Counted from the first letter of the stretch, positions 1 through 11,281 are shown. The stretch: 64,000 nucleotides of DNA from Yponomeuta sedellus (GCA_934045075.1 OW203738.1:8416868-8480867), one strand, 5' to 3'. The notes: generated by a model from the sequence alone, not told the origin. A program made the numbers and translations.

Positions 1-404
1 TTCTTGAGAAAATAGTGCTTTATGTATTCATAAGAAAAAGTAATTTCTAGCGACGATGGTAACTGTCGTAATTATGGTACGTAAACACATGTTTTGTTTC
101 AAGTGAAACGAAACAGAAACAATAAGAGTTGGGGACTAAAACTTACCAATCATGCCGAAACAGTTCATCGGTGAGTAGTATTTCATTGTATTTTAAAATT
201 AAATTGGTAATGACATAAGCAAGGAAACCAATCCGACTGAGTAGCAACATATCAGAGACTTGTTTTTCCTTTTTTCGACTTTATGGCCTATCACATAAAT
301 CTCCTCGAAGATCAGTGGTAGTTCCATCTAGTGTGGAATAGCGGTACTACAAAAGAAAGAGTTATTGTCAAACTTAATTCATTGTTGTTTGTTGATTTTG
401 ATCT
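1..404. other. AT-rich sequence, nothing recognised
   Basis: No ORF of interest, no repeat family shared with the rest of the window. Confidence 0.5.
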
Positions 405-974
405 TTTTAGGGTTCCGTACCTCAAAAGGAAAAAACGGAACCCTTATAGGATCACTTTGTTGTCCGTCTGTCCGTCCGTCCGTCTGTCAAGACCCTTTTT
501 CTCAGGAACGCGTAAAGGTATGAAGCTGAAATTTATATCAATTACTCAGGTCTACTGTCCCTTGAAGCTGTGAAAAAATCAAACTTCTAAGCCAACGCAA
601 TCAAAAGATACAGCCGTTTATGCCGCAAATTTTCGACACTTGCAAGGGAATCAAAACCTACAGGGTGCTTCCCGTGAACTCAGAATCTTGAAATTTGGTA
701 CGAAGCAACGTCTTATAGCATAGATAAAGGAAAAATTACGAAAACCATAAATTTTTAGTTACATCACATAATATATATTTTTTTAATAATTTTAAACTTA
801 CTACCCATTTCCTCATAAACGCGTAGAGGTATTAAATTGAAATTCATACCAAATACTCAGGTCTATAATACCTTTAAGCTGTAACATGTCGTAATGAACG
901 AACTTTGTAAACCTTGCAGGTTTGTACGGAACCCTCGGTGCGCGAGTCTGACTTGCACTTGGCCGGTTTTTTAC
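405..974 (+). repeat. Family V element (GTTCCGTAC ... GTACGGAACC)
   Basis: Starts TTTTTAGGGTTCCGTACC, carries a CCGTCTGTCCGTCCGTCCGT run, and ends with GGTTTGTACGGAACCCTCGG followed by CACTTGGCCGGTTTTTT. The GGTTCCGTAC and GTACGGAACC pieces are inverted. It contains a diverged internal direct repeat (about 497-580 and 807-890, sharing ACTCAGGTCTA). This is a common lepidopteran interspersed repeat; its transposon class is not assigned here. Confidence 0.8.
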
Positions 975-1093
975 ACAGCTAAAAGGTTCATATTTAACTG
1001 GAACTTTTGTGATATAGACCTTTTTCGCATTGTCTTTATTTACCAATGGCAGTTTGGGATTCATAGTGTGCGTTTGATTTATATGTGCTAATT

Positions 1094-1470
1094 TAAAAAC
1101 CTATTTAGAGGCTAAAAATTGTTACACGGGTTAGTGCATTAAAAATATAAATAGTGTAATCATGTGGGTACAGTGATATCGTTCCGATGTTAAACCTAAC
1201 TGCAAAGTAGGTAGTCGGGGCTGTAAGTAATGCAATTTGCTTAAGTCAGATGTCGCTGCCTGTACGTAATACAGAGAATATTGTAAAGAGGTTCGAAATT
1301 TCACTGATGCCGTGAGTCGCCCATTGGCTCAATTGGTAGAGCGCTGGTACGGATAGCCAGAGGTTGCGGGTTCGAATCCCGGCATGGGTGAAATTTTTAG
1401 CCTCTAAATAGGTTTTTAAATTTGTTCCTTAGCACGGGTTAGTGCATTAAAAATAAAAATAGTGTAATTA
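1094..1470 (+). repeat. Family P element with dimer junction
   Basis: Holds a full tRNA-like head at 1318-1390: A box TGGCTCAATTGG, B box GGTTCGAATCC, 7-bp acceptor stem CGCCCAT/ATGGGTG. It is followed by AGCCTCTAAATAGGTTTTTA and GCACGGGTTAGTGCATTAAA. Another copy of the tail lies just upstream (1125-1162), so it reads as a head-to-tail junction. An inverted copy of the AAAACCTATTTAGAGGC motif sits at 1094-1120. Confidence 0.8.
1318..1390 (+). other. tRNA-like head of family P element
   Basis: Cloverleaf-like 73-mer with paired acceptor (CGCCCAT/ATGGGTG), D stem (GCTC/GAGC) and a 5-bp anticodon stem region. The anticodon loop ACGGATA lacks the usual U33, so this is a SINE promoter head and not a working tRNA gene. 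Confidence 0.75.
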
Positions 1471-1504
1471 TATGTGCTAGTTTGGTCATACTGGTTTTCA
1501 AACT

Positions 1505-1775
1505 AATGGGACATGTCACTACTTCTACTTTTTTTTATGTTCTGTGTTTCTGCGTGCTATGTGCCCTGCCACTGCCACTTCAACTTACTAATCTCCTGGG
1601 CTACGTCGACGACTTTCGTTCGGCTACGGATCTCATCATTTCTGATTCGGTCTTATAGAGAAATTCCGAGCATAGCTCTTTCTATAGCTCATTGCAAGAC
1701 CTTGAGCTTTCTTATGAGGCCCGTAGTGAGCGATGCTTCAGTAACAAAAGTCATCACTGGTAACAACGCATAATA
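1505..1775 (-). pseudogene. RTE-like LINE, C-terminal ORF2 fragment
   Basis: The minus strand reads, with frame shifts, SLTTGLIRKLKVLQ...AIERAMLGIS...RIRNDEIRSRTKVVDVAQEISKL (given in pieces) and then KLKWQWQG. This is the post-RT tail typical of insect RTE-type endonuclease/reverse-transcriptase LINEs. It is interrupted by stops and truncated at both ends. Confidence 0.7.
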
Positions 1776-1862
1776 TTTATAATATGACTCAATTCCTAAA
1801 CTGTTTATAATATGTAAGAACATACCTACAAATAACCTATAAAGAACGGAACCCTCAGTGCG

Positions 1863-1915
1863 AAACATAGACCATATTTAAAAGAGCTTACCTCTTTTAA
1901 ATATGGTCTATGTTT
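1863..1915. repeat. Perfect 24-bp hairpin
   Basis: Arms 1863-1886 and 1892-1915 are exact reverse complements (AAACATAGACCATATTTAAA...) around a 5-base loop. It follows a GGAACCCTCAGTGCG piece resembling a family V end. Confidence 0.9.
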
Positions 1916-2446
1916 GGAAATAGACAAAATGGGGTTAGTATTTCTTGAATCAATGAGCTGTAGGAATGTCTTTGGACCAGAAAACAACTTTATAGTTCAA
2001 TAAACATTATTTTGTCTCCGTGTTTCAACGAATTTTATCACGGTTTGTTGGCGACTAACAAGAAGTCATCTGAAATGAAATACCTTAACAGAGTTTACGT
2101 ACCTAGAAGAAGACGTAAATTTAGAGAATAAGGTACCTAAATGAAAGTGTGATAATTCTGTTTAGCCGCTAAGCCGGATCTTTATTGAGTTTTTACTCTC
2201 TTTCCTTCTATTTCTTTTCTCTCCTCTTTCATTTTCTTTAGCATGCTATATCTATGCTATTGAAAAAACATGACAACCCGTTTATGCATCACTGGTTCTA
2301 AATGCTGTTTTTCAGCTCGGATATAGATTCGTACTGCTAACAAATTAAGATATTGTTTTGCTGTACGTACCTTCTAAAATTAATTTTTTGTCACTTTTAT
2401 CGATTTAACACTTTACAAAGTTTATTTCAGTTTCGTATATAAACTC
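1916..2446. other. AT-rich sequence, nothing recognised
   Basis: No coding or repeat signal identified beyond simple AT-rich composition. Confidence 0.45.
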
Positions 2447-2806
2447 GAAGCGCTCGTGGCCTAGGCGAACCGAGTGATTGGAATCAATCACTTGGTTAAG
2501 CAACAACAGGCGCGGTCAGGTACAGGATGGGTGAGCGTCCCGTGACTACCGCTAGTGGCATTTTTTCGAGCGCTTCCGTGCTTCGCAAGGCACGTTAAGC
2601 CGTTGGTACCGGCTGTCATATAATGGCAGTCGTTAAGCCATGTCAGAGGCCTTATGGGCGGCTTGATGACTTCTGACAGTAAGGCCCGCCACTGTCTTAC
2701 AATCCTCCACCAACCCGGACTTGGCCCCCGTGGTGGAGTGTGGCCTAACCTTTCTGCGATGCAGGAAGAGACCCGTGCCCCAGCAGTGGGGACATACAAG
2801 GGTTGA
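2447..2806 (-). repeat. Family Q element, near full length
   Basis: About 370-bp repeat. In this orientation it starts GCGCTCGTGGCCTAGGCGAA and ends CAGTGGGGACATACAAGGGT then TGATAACG. Internal hairpins include GTGATTGGAATCAATCAC, CTTTCTGCGATGCAGGAAG and a CCACCAACCC/GTGGTGG pair. ORFs over it are incidental. Confidence 0.85.
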
Positions 2807-2814
2807 TAACGATA

Positions 2815-2975
2815 ACGATATAAACTAGCTGTCCACGCAAACATTATTTCAAATGCTATTTTATTAGCTGACGACCTATTCACAGATCTACTAAACATAC
2901 AAAAAAAAATCATTAAATCTATGATGCCGATTCGGAGGAGTTCGATAAAATGACTGCGATTTTTCTATATTACGA
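2815..2975. repeat. Fragment of intergenic repeat with GGAGGAGTTCGATA
   Basis: Shares ATTCGGAGGAGTTCGATA and the adjoining '...GATTTTT.TATATTA' with the sequence at 47060-47220. Confidence 0.5.
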
Positions 2976-2987
2976 GTAGGTGTACTT

Positions 2988-3213
2988 GATATCAACCCTG
3001 TATGTCCCTACTGCTGGGGCACGGGTCTCTTCCTGCATCGCAGGAAGGTTAGGCCGTACTCCACCACGGGGGCCAAGTCCAGGTTGGTGGAGGATTGTAA
3101 GACAGTGGCTGGCCTTACTGTCAGAAGTTATCAAGCCGCCCATAAGGCCTCTGACATGGCTTAACGAATGCCATTACACGACAGCCGGCACCAACGGCTT
3201 AACGAGGTGCACT
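2988..3213 (+). repeat. Family Q element, truncated
   Basis: Plus-strand copy from GATATCAACCCTGTATGTCC to CCAACGGCTTAACG; the last part, present in the 4523 copy, is missing. It is inverted relative to the copy at 2447. Confidence 0.85.
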
Positions 3214-3262
3214 TAATACTAAGAAAAATTTGGCCATGAAATATTATTATTAGCAAAGTTCA

Positions 3263-3545
3263 GTGAACCGTCTTCACTCAAAAAAACAAAATATATTTCA
3301 TAAGCTAAAGTGGAGATGGGCGGGACACTTGGCTAGAGGGGAAGACGGCCGGTGGACCAGGGCATTATCGGAGTGGTGGCCAAGTGAGGGAAGGAGGTTG
3401 GTAGGCAGACCACCTACACGATGGTCAGACGACATCGTGAGGGTTGCGGGTCAGAGATGGATCAGATTAGCACAGGACCGTGAGGAATGGCGCAATTAAA
3501 AGGAGGCCTATGCCCAGCAGTGGGCTGATGTGGGCGGATTATAAA
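3263..3545 (+). pseudogene. RTE-like LINE, C-terminus and 3' end
   Basis: Open reading encodes KLKWRWAGHLARGEDGRWTR, then RRLVGRPPTRWSDDIVRVAG and WIRLAQDREEWRN, the conserved post-RT tail of RTE-type LINE ORF2. The 3' end reads GCCTATGCCCAGCAGTGGGC. 5'-truncated copy without endonuclease or RT domains. Confidence 0.85.
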
Positions 3546-3751
3546 TAGATATTATAGAAGTTTATCTATGCTTACTTTGTAATGCTCAAAGTCACAGTTT
3601 TACTTCGACTGTAATCTTATATCACTTATCATAAGCCTCGGTTGTTACTGCATTATAGTAGGTACCTACATTGAGAGGTCTGATCATGGTCTGACATGTC
3701 TTATCACTCATTCCTTTTGATACATGTACGAGAATAAAATAAATATTACAT

Positions 3752-3825
3752 AACCTCACGCCTGTATCCCGGAGGGGTAGGCAGAGACCAGGGTGCCACG
3801 ATCCTGCCAGATCATCTTGTTGGCA
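3752..3825 (-). repeat. LINE 3'-end fragment
   Basis: Reverse complement matches the end of the LINE at 13379-13690 (GGTCTCTGCCTACCCCTCCG...CAGGCGTGAGGTTA). Confidence 0.65.
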
Positions 3826-4239
3826 TTTCGTCTCGTAAGGCGAAATAGAATATATCCCCCAGTTTCGCGAATGATCTGTTAATTCAGCGTGTTAACATCG
3901 ATCAGTAGTTTTTGGTTGTTGATTGTACTGTGGGCAACTGACACGTCAAAAGTAAATTAACAGATGGGTATTTTTTTATTCATTTAAATATTATTATTTA
4001 TTATAAAAACAAAATGTTTATTTAGTTAACGTCAAAAATGTTGGGAAACTAATATTTTTGACGTTATTATGTGAGTGGAGAAGAAGATGAAAGAAATAAA
4101 GAAACTACACATTTACTCTTCTAAAAAAAGTTTTAACTTCATTTACAGAGTTCAGAGTTTTCAACTTGCAATAATCTTTGTCATGAATAAGTTGAGAACT
4201 AGAAAAAAAATTCATCTATATCTGTGCGAGTGTACGAAA

Positions 4240-4430
4240 AACTAGGCGACAATATGGCGGCCCCAGTGGTAACCAAACCCACGTCGACGTAATCAAAGAA
4301 AAGAAGATGTTGCCTAGCAACCAGCCACGTGACGTGTCGCGACGTCAGCTCCGCGGGGTGCCGTGTCACGTAATAAACGAGGAGAGCTATTTTCTGCATT
4401 TGCTATTATGTTTTTGTGTCACGTGACAGA
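4240..4430. promoter_or_regulatory. CpG-rich island with promoter-type motifs
   Basis: GC-rich block in AT-rich surroundings. It carries AATATGGCGGC at 4251-4261 (YY1/pho-like), GTTGCCTAGCAACC at 4309-4322 (RFX X-box-like), CACGTGAC at 4326 and GTCACGTGAC at 4418-4427 (bHLH palindrome), plus a GACGTCA at about 4341. Motifs are seen; any function is inference. Confidence 0.35.
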
Positions 4431-4478
4431 CTCTGGTCTCTGCCTACCCCTTCGGAATATAGGCGTGAGTTTACCTTG
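4430..4478 (+). repeat. LINE 3'-end fragment
   Basis: CTCTGGTCTCTGCCTACCCC...AGGCGTGAG, same terminal sequence as the LINE at 13379-13690. Confidence 0.6.
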
Positions 4479-4522
4479 TAAGCCCAGACCATTTTGTCTT
4501 CATATCTAATTCGAGATCAACC

Positions 4523-4860
4523 ATTGTAGGCCCCCACTGCTGGGGCACGGGTCTCATCCTGCATGGCAGGAAGTTTTGGCCATACTCCACCACGGGGGCC
4601 AAATCCGGGTTGGTGGAGGATTGTAAGACAGTGGCGGGCCTTACTGTCAAAAGTTATCAAGCCGCCCATAAGGCCGGCATGGCTTAACTGCCATTACATG
4701 ACAGCAGGCACCAACAGCTTAGCTTAGCACGGAAGCGCTCGAAAAAAATGCTACCCATCCTGCACCTGACCGCGCCTGTTTTTGCTTAACTCAAGTGATT
4801 GATTCCAATCACTCGGTTTGACTAGGCCACGAGCGTTTCACTAGTTCACGAGCGCTTCAC
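4523..4860 (+). repeat. Family Q element, near full length
   Basis: Runs from CCCCCACTGCTGGGGCACGG to GACTAGGCCACGAGCG and includes the GTGATTGATTCCAATCAC hairpin. Followed by a partly repeated ACGAGCGCTTCAC. Confidence 0.85.
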
Positions 4861-4976
4861 GAATTCCCGATATCTAATTAACAGGCTGTTAAATAAATGT
4901 CTTATTATCTGTCATTAATGCTCTATAGTATAAGTGATTAGGTTAGAAGTAGTGCCTTACTATGTTTGCTGTTTGA

Positions 4977-5062
4977 AGCGGTGGTAGCAAAGTGGGTATA
5001 ACAATGGACTCGCAATCGAGAGACCCAGGTTCGATCCTCAGTGAGGGCCAACATACATACCG
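4977..5062 (+). repeat. Family R SINE head (tRNA-like)
   Basis: GCGGTGGTAGCAAAGTGGG start and B-box-like GGTTCGATCCTC, with GAGAGACCCAG before the B box. Only the head is present. Confidence 0.65.
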
Positions 5063-5880
5063 AACATAATACATTTAGAATTATTTAGAATTTACACATA
5101 AAAGGAAAAGTTACACATTTACAATTCATAACAGTATACGACCCTTATACGTTTGAAATGTTACAAAATACGCTTACTTGTTCATGTCTGGGTTTTAAAT
5201 ATTGAGCCCCTAAATTGTCACGATAAAGTATGTTTTACAATGCTTTTCGTATCAATTTAAAGTTTGTATTGCCTTGATTTTTTATTATTAATTATTAATG
5301 TTTTATTTCAGTTAACAATTAAAATCAATTTGAATTCTTTGGTTCAGATATTTTCCGGTGTGTCTTAACTGAACAAACGTTCAGTTAAGACTTTTTTGTG
5401 TATTTAAATTGTTATTATTTATATGTTATTTATATGTTATTTATATGTTAAATTGTTATTACTTCTATAAGAGACATTAAAATTATACATTATACTATTG
5501 ACATTTGATCTTGACTAGATTTGGCAATCTTCCCTAAGATCTCTCTCCGCTGAAAGTTCAATAAGGTAACTCAACATTATTATTAATACTGATAAAGTCT
5601 TCAACGCCAATCTCATAACAACGAACGGTAAAACAATAGATAGATATTATTATACAGATAGATAGAGAACTGTGCATTGTACGCCAAAAGTATTATTAAT
5701 CCGCCGCCGTATACAGGGTGTAACGAAGCCTCTAAATACTTACATCCTAAAATGGACAGTTCCAATACTCAATGATAAACTTAAAGTGGCCAAAGGAAAT
5801 TCAGCTACTTCGTACATTTTAATGCCGCAGGTGGTAACTTTAAGGATTTCGGGATTTCGAAGTGTTTTCCATAGTTAAAG
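5063..5880. other. AT-rich stretch with 12-bp tandem repeat
   Basis: At about 5411-5452 the 12-mer TATTTATATGTT repeats three to four times. TAGATAGATA runs occur near 5640. No gene signal. Confidence 0.5.
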
Positions 5881-6016
5881 TATTGTAAAGAGGTTCGAAA
5901 TTTCGCTGATGCCGGTAAGTCACCCATTAGCTCAGTTGGGAGAGCGCTGACACGGTTAGCCAGAGGTCGCGGGTTCGAGTCCCGGCATGGGTAGAACTTT
6001 TAGCCTCTAAATAGGT
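5881..6016 (+). repeat. Family P element, 5'-truncated
   Basis: Starts in ATTGTAAAGAGGTTCGAAAT, tRNA-like head at about 5921-5993 of the second subtype (TTAGCTCAGTTGGG, GGTTCGAGTCCC), and ends AGCCTCTAAATAGGTTTT. Confidence 0.85.
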
Positions 6017-6379
6017 TTTAAAAAATCAATAAAACAAAGAAATGTGCAATTGTTTGCTGGCTCTTTCACTTGTTATGATGCGAACCTCTTTACAACATTT
6101 CTTATATTTATTGCATAATGTGTTTCTATCATGATCTAGATCATAATTTAAAATAACATCACCAATTCTAGATTTCTTCGGCTTGCCATTTGAAGAACTA
6201 TTATTACTGTCAATTTTTACCTTGCAAATTAACAATTTTTCCCGTTTATTCTGATCATTTTTATTTCTACAGTTTTAAACTAAATACAGTGTTTTGAAAT
6301 CATGGACATTACGTTATTATTTATAGAAGAAACCCTTCCGTACTAAGCTGAAGACTGTATGATAACACACCCTGTATAA

Positions 6380-6740
6380 CGTTTCATCTTCCACCTCTCA
6401 ATGGCAGTCCTTTACGCGTCACGCGGCGGGGCCAGTTGCCAAGGCGCTGAGTTGGGGCGACGTTTATATCAGGCTGATATTAAATTGTCACTGCCTCGGA
6501 CCGTTGTCACTGCTTCCCGAAAGGGGCCCTAATTCGGCCGAGAGAAGTTTCGCGTAACAATTAATTATTAATTTACAACAGCGAGTGGGGACTGCCACCT
6601 CGAGTGTTCAGGTGTCTGAGAGTTTTTGGGTAAATTAATAGACTGTTTTGTCCGTCTATCTGTAGTGACCTTAACTCCGGCCGCGGGCGAAAGAGTGAAT
6701 GAAGGACGCGTAACTTGTAACAGAAGTAGCGTGTGAGCAG
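6380..6740. other. GC-richer single-copy block
   Basis: Unique in the window, with CGCGTCACGCGGCGGGG and CGGCCGCGGGCGAAAG. No ORF or splice-bounded exon was found, so it is a candidate non-coding regulatory element. Confidence 0.3.
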
Positions 6741-7310
6741 AGTCAGTTCTAAGTTATCTACCTACTAGATATTCAAGATTAATTGGTTGTTAAGATACGA
6801 TTCAATCAATTACCTACGCTTTGTAACTGTTATGTATGCCACTTAGACTAGAGCTGTCTTTTGGCGTAGGTAGCCTCAGAAAAATCAACCATGATTTTTT
6901 AGCAACTCGCGGCCCTGACGTACGCCAATCAAGTAAAACATCCTTGACTCCAATTTACCTCACCAATTTTAGAACATTTGAACTAACATAATTATGTATT
7001 AGATTTAAAATGATTTGAGAAAAGATGGTTATCGTGGAGTTATTTTTCGCTGTATTTTGCTCCACTCGAACTCGACCCGAAGACAGCGGATAAAATTGTA
7101 CATCGACATTTAACAAACAGAATGCAATTTATTTTCATTGAAATTTATTTTCTATGTCTGATTTGAACAAAGTGATAACTTAAAAAGTATCTCAATTAAG
7201 ACGAAAATTTCGCATGAAGATTAGTTTTTGCAGCAGCAAGATACTAATGCCTAATAAATTAAGTGTACTGCAGCATAATCGCGGTATTCAACTTACTAAA
7301 CCTAAGTAAG
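6741..7310. other. AT-rich intron sequence, nothing recognised
   Basis: No repeat or coding signal identified. Confidence 0.45.
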
Positions 7311-7311
7311 G

Positions 7312-7464
7312 AGCGGTGGTAGCGGAGCGGCGTAAAAGGCCGGCTTCTCAATCGGAAGGTCGTAGGTTCGAACCCCGGCATGTACCAATGACTTTGTTTT
7401 CTAAGTTATGTATATGTGAAATTTTAGCAGCAATACCACTCGCTGACAGTGAAGGAAAACATTG
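7312..7464 (+). repeat. Family R SINE, 5' part (split by family P)
   Basis: tRNA-like head GCGGTGGTAGCGGAGCGG, B box GGTTCGAACCCC, then ACCAATGACTTTGTTTTCTA and the GACAGTGAAGGAAAACATTG body. It stops where the family P copy begins at 7465. Confidence 0.8.
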
Positions 7465-7673
7465 AACCTATTTAGAGGCTAAACATTCCACCCATGCCGG
7501 GATTCGAACGCGCGACCTCTGGCTATCCGTGCCAGCGCTCTTTCCGACTGAGCTAATGGGCGACTCATCGGTACCAGTGAAATTTCGAACCTCTTTACAA
7601 TAAACTCTGTATTACGTATAGCCTCTAAATAGGTTTTTAAAACGGGTTAGTGCTATAAAAATAATATAATCGT
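7465..7673 (-). repeat. Family P element inserted in a family R SINE
   Basis: Minus-strand full head (GGGATTCGAACGCGCGACCT, GAGCTAATGGGCGA) with the 5' region to GTATTACGTA. It is closed on the right by an inverted extra AGCCTCTAAATAGGTTTTTA and a CGGGTTAGTGC tail piece. Confidence 0.8.
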
Positions 7674-7800
7674 AAGGAAACCCTAGTGTCTGAAGTGTTA
7701 ACGAACTTCAGCGCTTGCTGTGTACAATGGTCCAACTATAAGGCTAAATGCGGAAATCTCAGGTCTAACTCTAACTAAAACTAAGTATCTTTTGGACCAA
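7674..7800 (+). repeat. Family R SINE, 3' part (split by family P)
   Basis: Continues the copy at 7312: AAGGAAACCCTAGTGTCTGA to GCGGAAATCTCAGGTCTAAC. The intact reverse-strand copy at 22683-22955 shows the two halves contiguous. Confidence 0.8.
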
Positions 7801-7806
7801 AATTAC

Positions 7807-8767
<961 letters not shown>

Positions 8768-8840
8768 TTATTTTGTATGTTTAAAATAAATTTCAAAATA
8801 ACATGACAACAATTTATAGATTGTACATTCAATTGGCTGA

Positions 8841-8974
8841 CAGTGTGGTAATTTGTAATCAAATGTGGTGATTGTAATTACATGTGGTGATTTGTAATCA
8901 CATGTGATGATTTGTAATCACATGTGATGATTTTTAATCACATGTGGTGATTTGTAGTCACATGTGGTGATTTT
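8841..8974. repeat. 20-bp minisatellite with TGTGGT cores
   Basis: Seven near-identical units of consensus CATGTGGTGATTTGTAATCA. Five contain TGTGGT (8844, 8864, 8883, 8943, 8963); two have TGTGAT. It lies in the intron about 290 bp upstream of Runx exon 3. Confidence 0.92.
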
Positions 8975-10567
8975 AGGAACTAGTGGCCGTAGCAATTAAC
9001 AGTTTAAACTCAAACGAACTAAATCTATAACATCGGTGACAGCTGTGCAAGCCAACAGATGGTTTATAAAATGTAGACTTTTTAGTTAATACTCGATTCC
9101 ATCCCTAATCTACTTTAGTAAAATTTTGTAAAAAAACTTTGTAGTGAAAACAGCTGAAACATTGCATTCTTTTCTAAGGTTCCCGTGAAGTAGCCTGGTG
9201 CGCGGAAATGAGGTTCTAATGTATTTTATTTCTTTTCAAGATGGCTTCTGCCCCCTTTGTCCGCCCTCGTAGGTACGTGCAACCATGCTGTGGCATACCG
9301 GCACGCGTCCACAAATCAACCTGTCTTCGCAACCCTTGCCGATTTCACGCCGCATTCCGAAGGAAAAAAGTAAGCCTTTGCTTTTTGTTTTGGCCGACAA
9401 CAAATTACCTACATACCGCTTTGGCAGCAGAAGTAAGTAATAAAATTCCTAGATGCAAAAACAAATTCAAACGCAAAGTGGATTGAACTTTTAGAATCGT
9501 AGCAGCCAAGTGCATCGTGCACGCTACGCCGGTGCTACGGCGTAGTCGATAGTGCTACGAGGAGATACGAATAACCTGAAAATCATACTTGAAAAAAAGT
9601 CTGTAAAATGACAGTTCAACCGGTCTATTTTCTGCTCTTTATATTTGATAGGTAAATATTGAAAGTATTAATTCGTACAGGCGAATAAATTTGTGCCGAT
9701 TTTCACTTTCACTCTGTCGGTGTTGATTCATGATTACATCGTTTCTTCCATTAGGGAGACCTAGTTCCGTTCTTAACATAATATGGACAACTGATAATTG
9801 TATCTTCAGATACCTACATTATCTTTTTTGAATTAATACAATCTTTTTTACTTTACTTTTCACCAATCAATGAGCCCGTATTCATCCACTGCTTTCTATC
9901 TTTTCTTTTTACTAGATAAGAGAAACCGAAATATTAAAGTTCTTAGAACATTACATAGAACACATGTACTAGCTTTAATTGACATTATTGTCGTCTAAAT
10001 AATGCTTTATATTATAGTAGCCCTTTTGGCAAAGTGTACATAACACATTTTTTGCACCGCGTTTCAGGCAAGCTTAATATATCTTAGTTTACCATTTTAA
10101 GGCATTCCCTTGAATATGGTTTAAGGGCAATATCAGCCGCTCTAAATGGCAACAGCCCGATAACATTCCGTCCGCGGAAAAACAAAAGAGATACCCGTAT
10201 CCTGGCAACAGGCCAATGGGCGGAACGAGTACCCACAAAAGTATACCTCAACCAAAGCAAAAAGGTTGCCATACAGTGAAAGTATAGTTGCCACCACATC
10301 CCGCAATACATACAACGAATAGTTCGCCTTTCTACGAGTACATGTTATTTCATAAATTATTTCTTCTATTTGTTATTTCACAATAAAGTATAATTATGTT
10401 CAGACTACACTATGCGAAATACGAATTGACAGTACGAATTGGACCGTGTTACGCAGAAACATACAAACCGACAATCATTTCAATTTTTTTTACGTAAAAA
10501 CTACCAAATGGATTTTAATGAAACTACTATAATATGTAGTTACAATAACACTTAGGTTACAATTTAT
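8975..10567. other. Mostly AT-rich, no gene recognised
   Basis: Contains a short CTACG-rich run at 9525-9570 (CTACGCCGGTGCTACGGCGT) similar to one at 60880-60945. An 81-codon ORF at 9241-9486 shows no recognisable domain. Confidence 0.4.
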
Positions 10568-10905
10568 AAAGTTACTAGCTTTTGCCCGCGACTCCATCTG
10601 CGTGGATTTTAGTTTTTAGCAACCCCGTTCACTCGCTTAAGGGTTAAATTTAAAAAAAACGGCGAAACACGTATCCAATCAATTATGTTGTGTGTATTTT
10701 AAGTTTCAGGAAAATTAGAAAACACTCATTATACCCCCCACAGAAATTTTGACAAGTTCAAAAACCCCGGTCTTATTCCTTGCCTACATTATATATAGAC
10801 CCTCTGTGCAAAATTTCAGTTTCCTACGTCCAACGGCTTGGGCTGGGCGTTGATGAGTGAGTCAGTCAGTCAGGACTTTGAATTAAATTTATATAGATAG
10901 TTTGT
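10568..10905 (+). repeat. Lepidopteran intron repeat (TTTGCCCGCGACTCC)
   Basis: Starts ACTAGCTTTTGCCCGCGACT and includes CTCTGTGCAAAATTTCAG and GAGTGAGTCAGTCAGTCAGG, ending at ATTTATATAGATAG. This layout recurs widely in Lepidoptera; class unassigned. Confidence 0.6.
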
Positions 10906-11281
10906 GTGATATTTTTCAAATGGGACCAAAAAATAAATATGTGATACTGTTTGTTGTTTTCTACGCCACGCTAATATAAGCAACTCGAAATACTATCCTG
11001 CGCAGACGAAGCCGCGGGCATCAGCTATCTCTTATATGAGGAACATAGTGGTCCTTCTAGATGTTTTAAGCCCTGGGTAGTGGGCCATGAAAACGACATA
11101 AACGCCCCCCTCACCCCACCGCGACCCGAAATGAGCGGGAGGCCGCTCATTTTCATAACACCAGCATAACCCGCGCTCGGCCTTTGATACCCGAGCCCAG
11201 AACAAACGAAAAGATAAACATTTGATTCGTAAACTCCAGCCTATTTGATAAAACCCTAAATTTAATGAAACAAGCAAAAGA

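Noticed and set aside
1318..1390. Functional tRNA gene
   Set aside because: Many near-identical copies, anticodon loop without U33, and a SINE-type body follow it.
2488..2913. 141-codon minus-strand ORF
   Set aside because: It lies over a family Q repeat; the same peptide recurs at other family Q copies (2980, 23496, 62551) with random breaks.
4199..4399. Next Runx exon on the minus strand
   Set aside because: The reading does not resemble Runx C-terminal sequence and no acceptor in phase 1 was found; better explained as a CpG-rich regulatory block.
5720..5745. Additional family P end (GCCTCTAAATA)
   Set aside because: Only 11 bases match and the flanks do not; could be chance.
8841..8974. 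CRISPR array
   Set aside because: Units abut with no spacers and the context is animal DNA; it is a minisatellite.
9241..9486. 81-codon plus-strand ORF
   Set aside because: Cys/Arg-rich by composition; no zinc-finger spacing or other motif.
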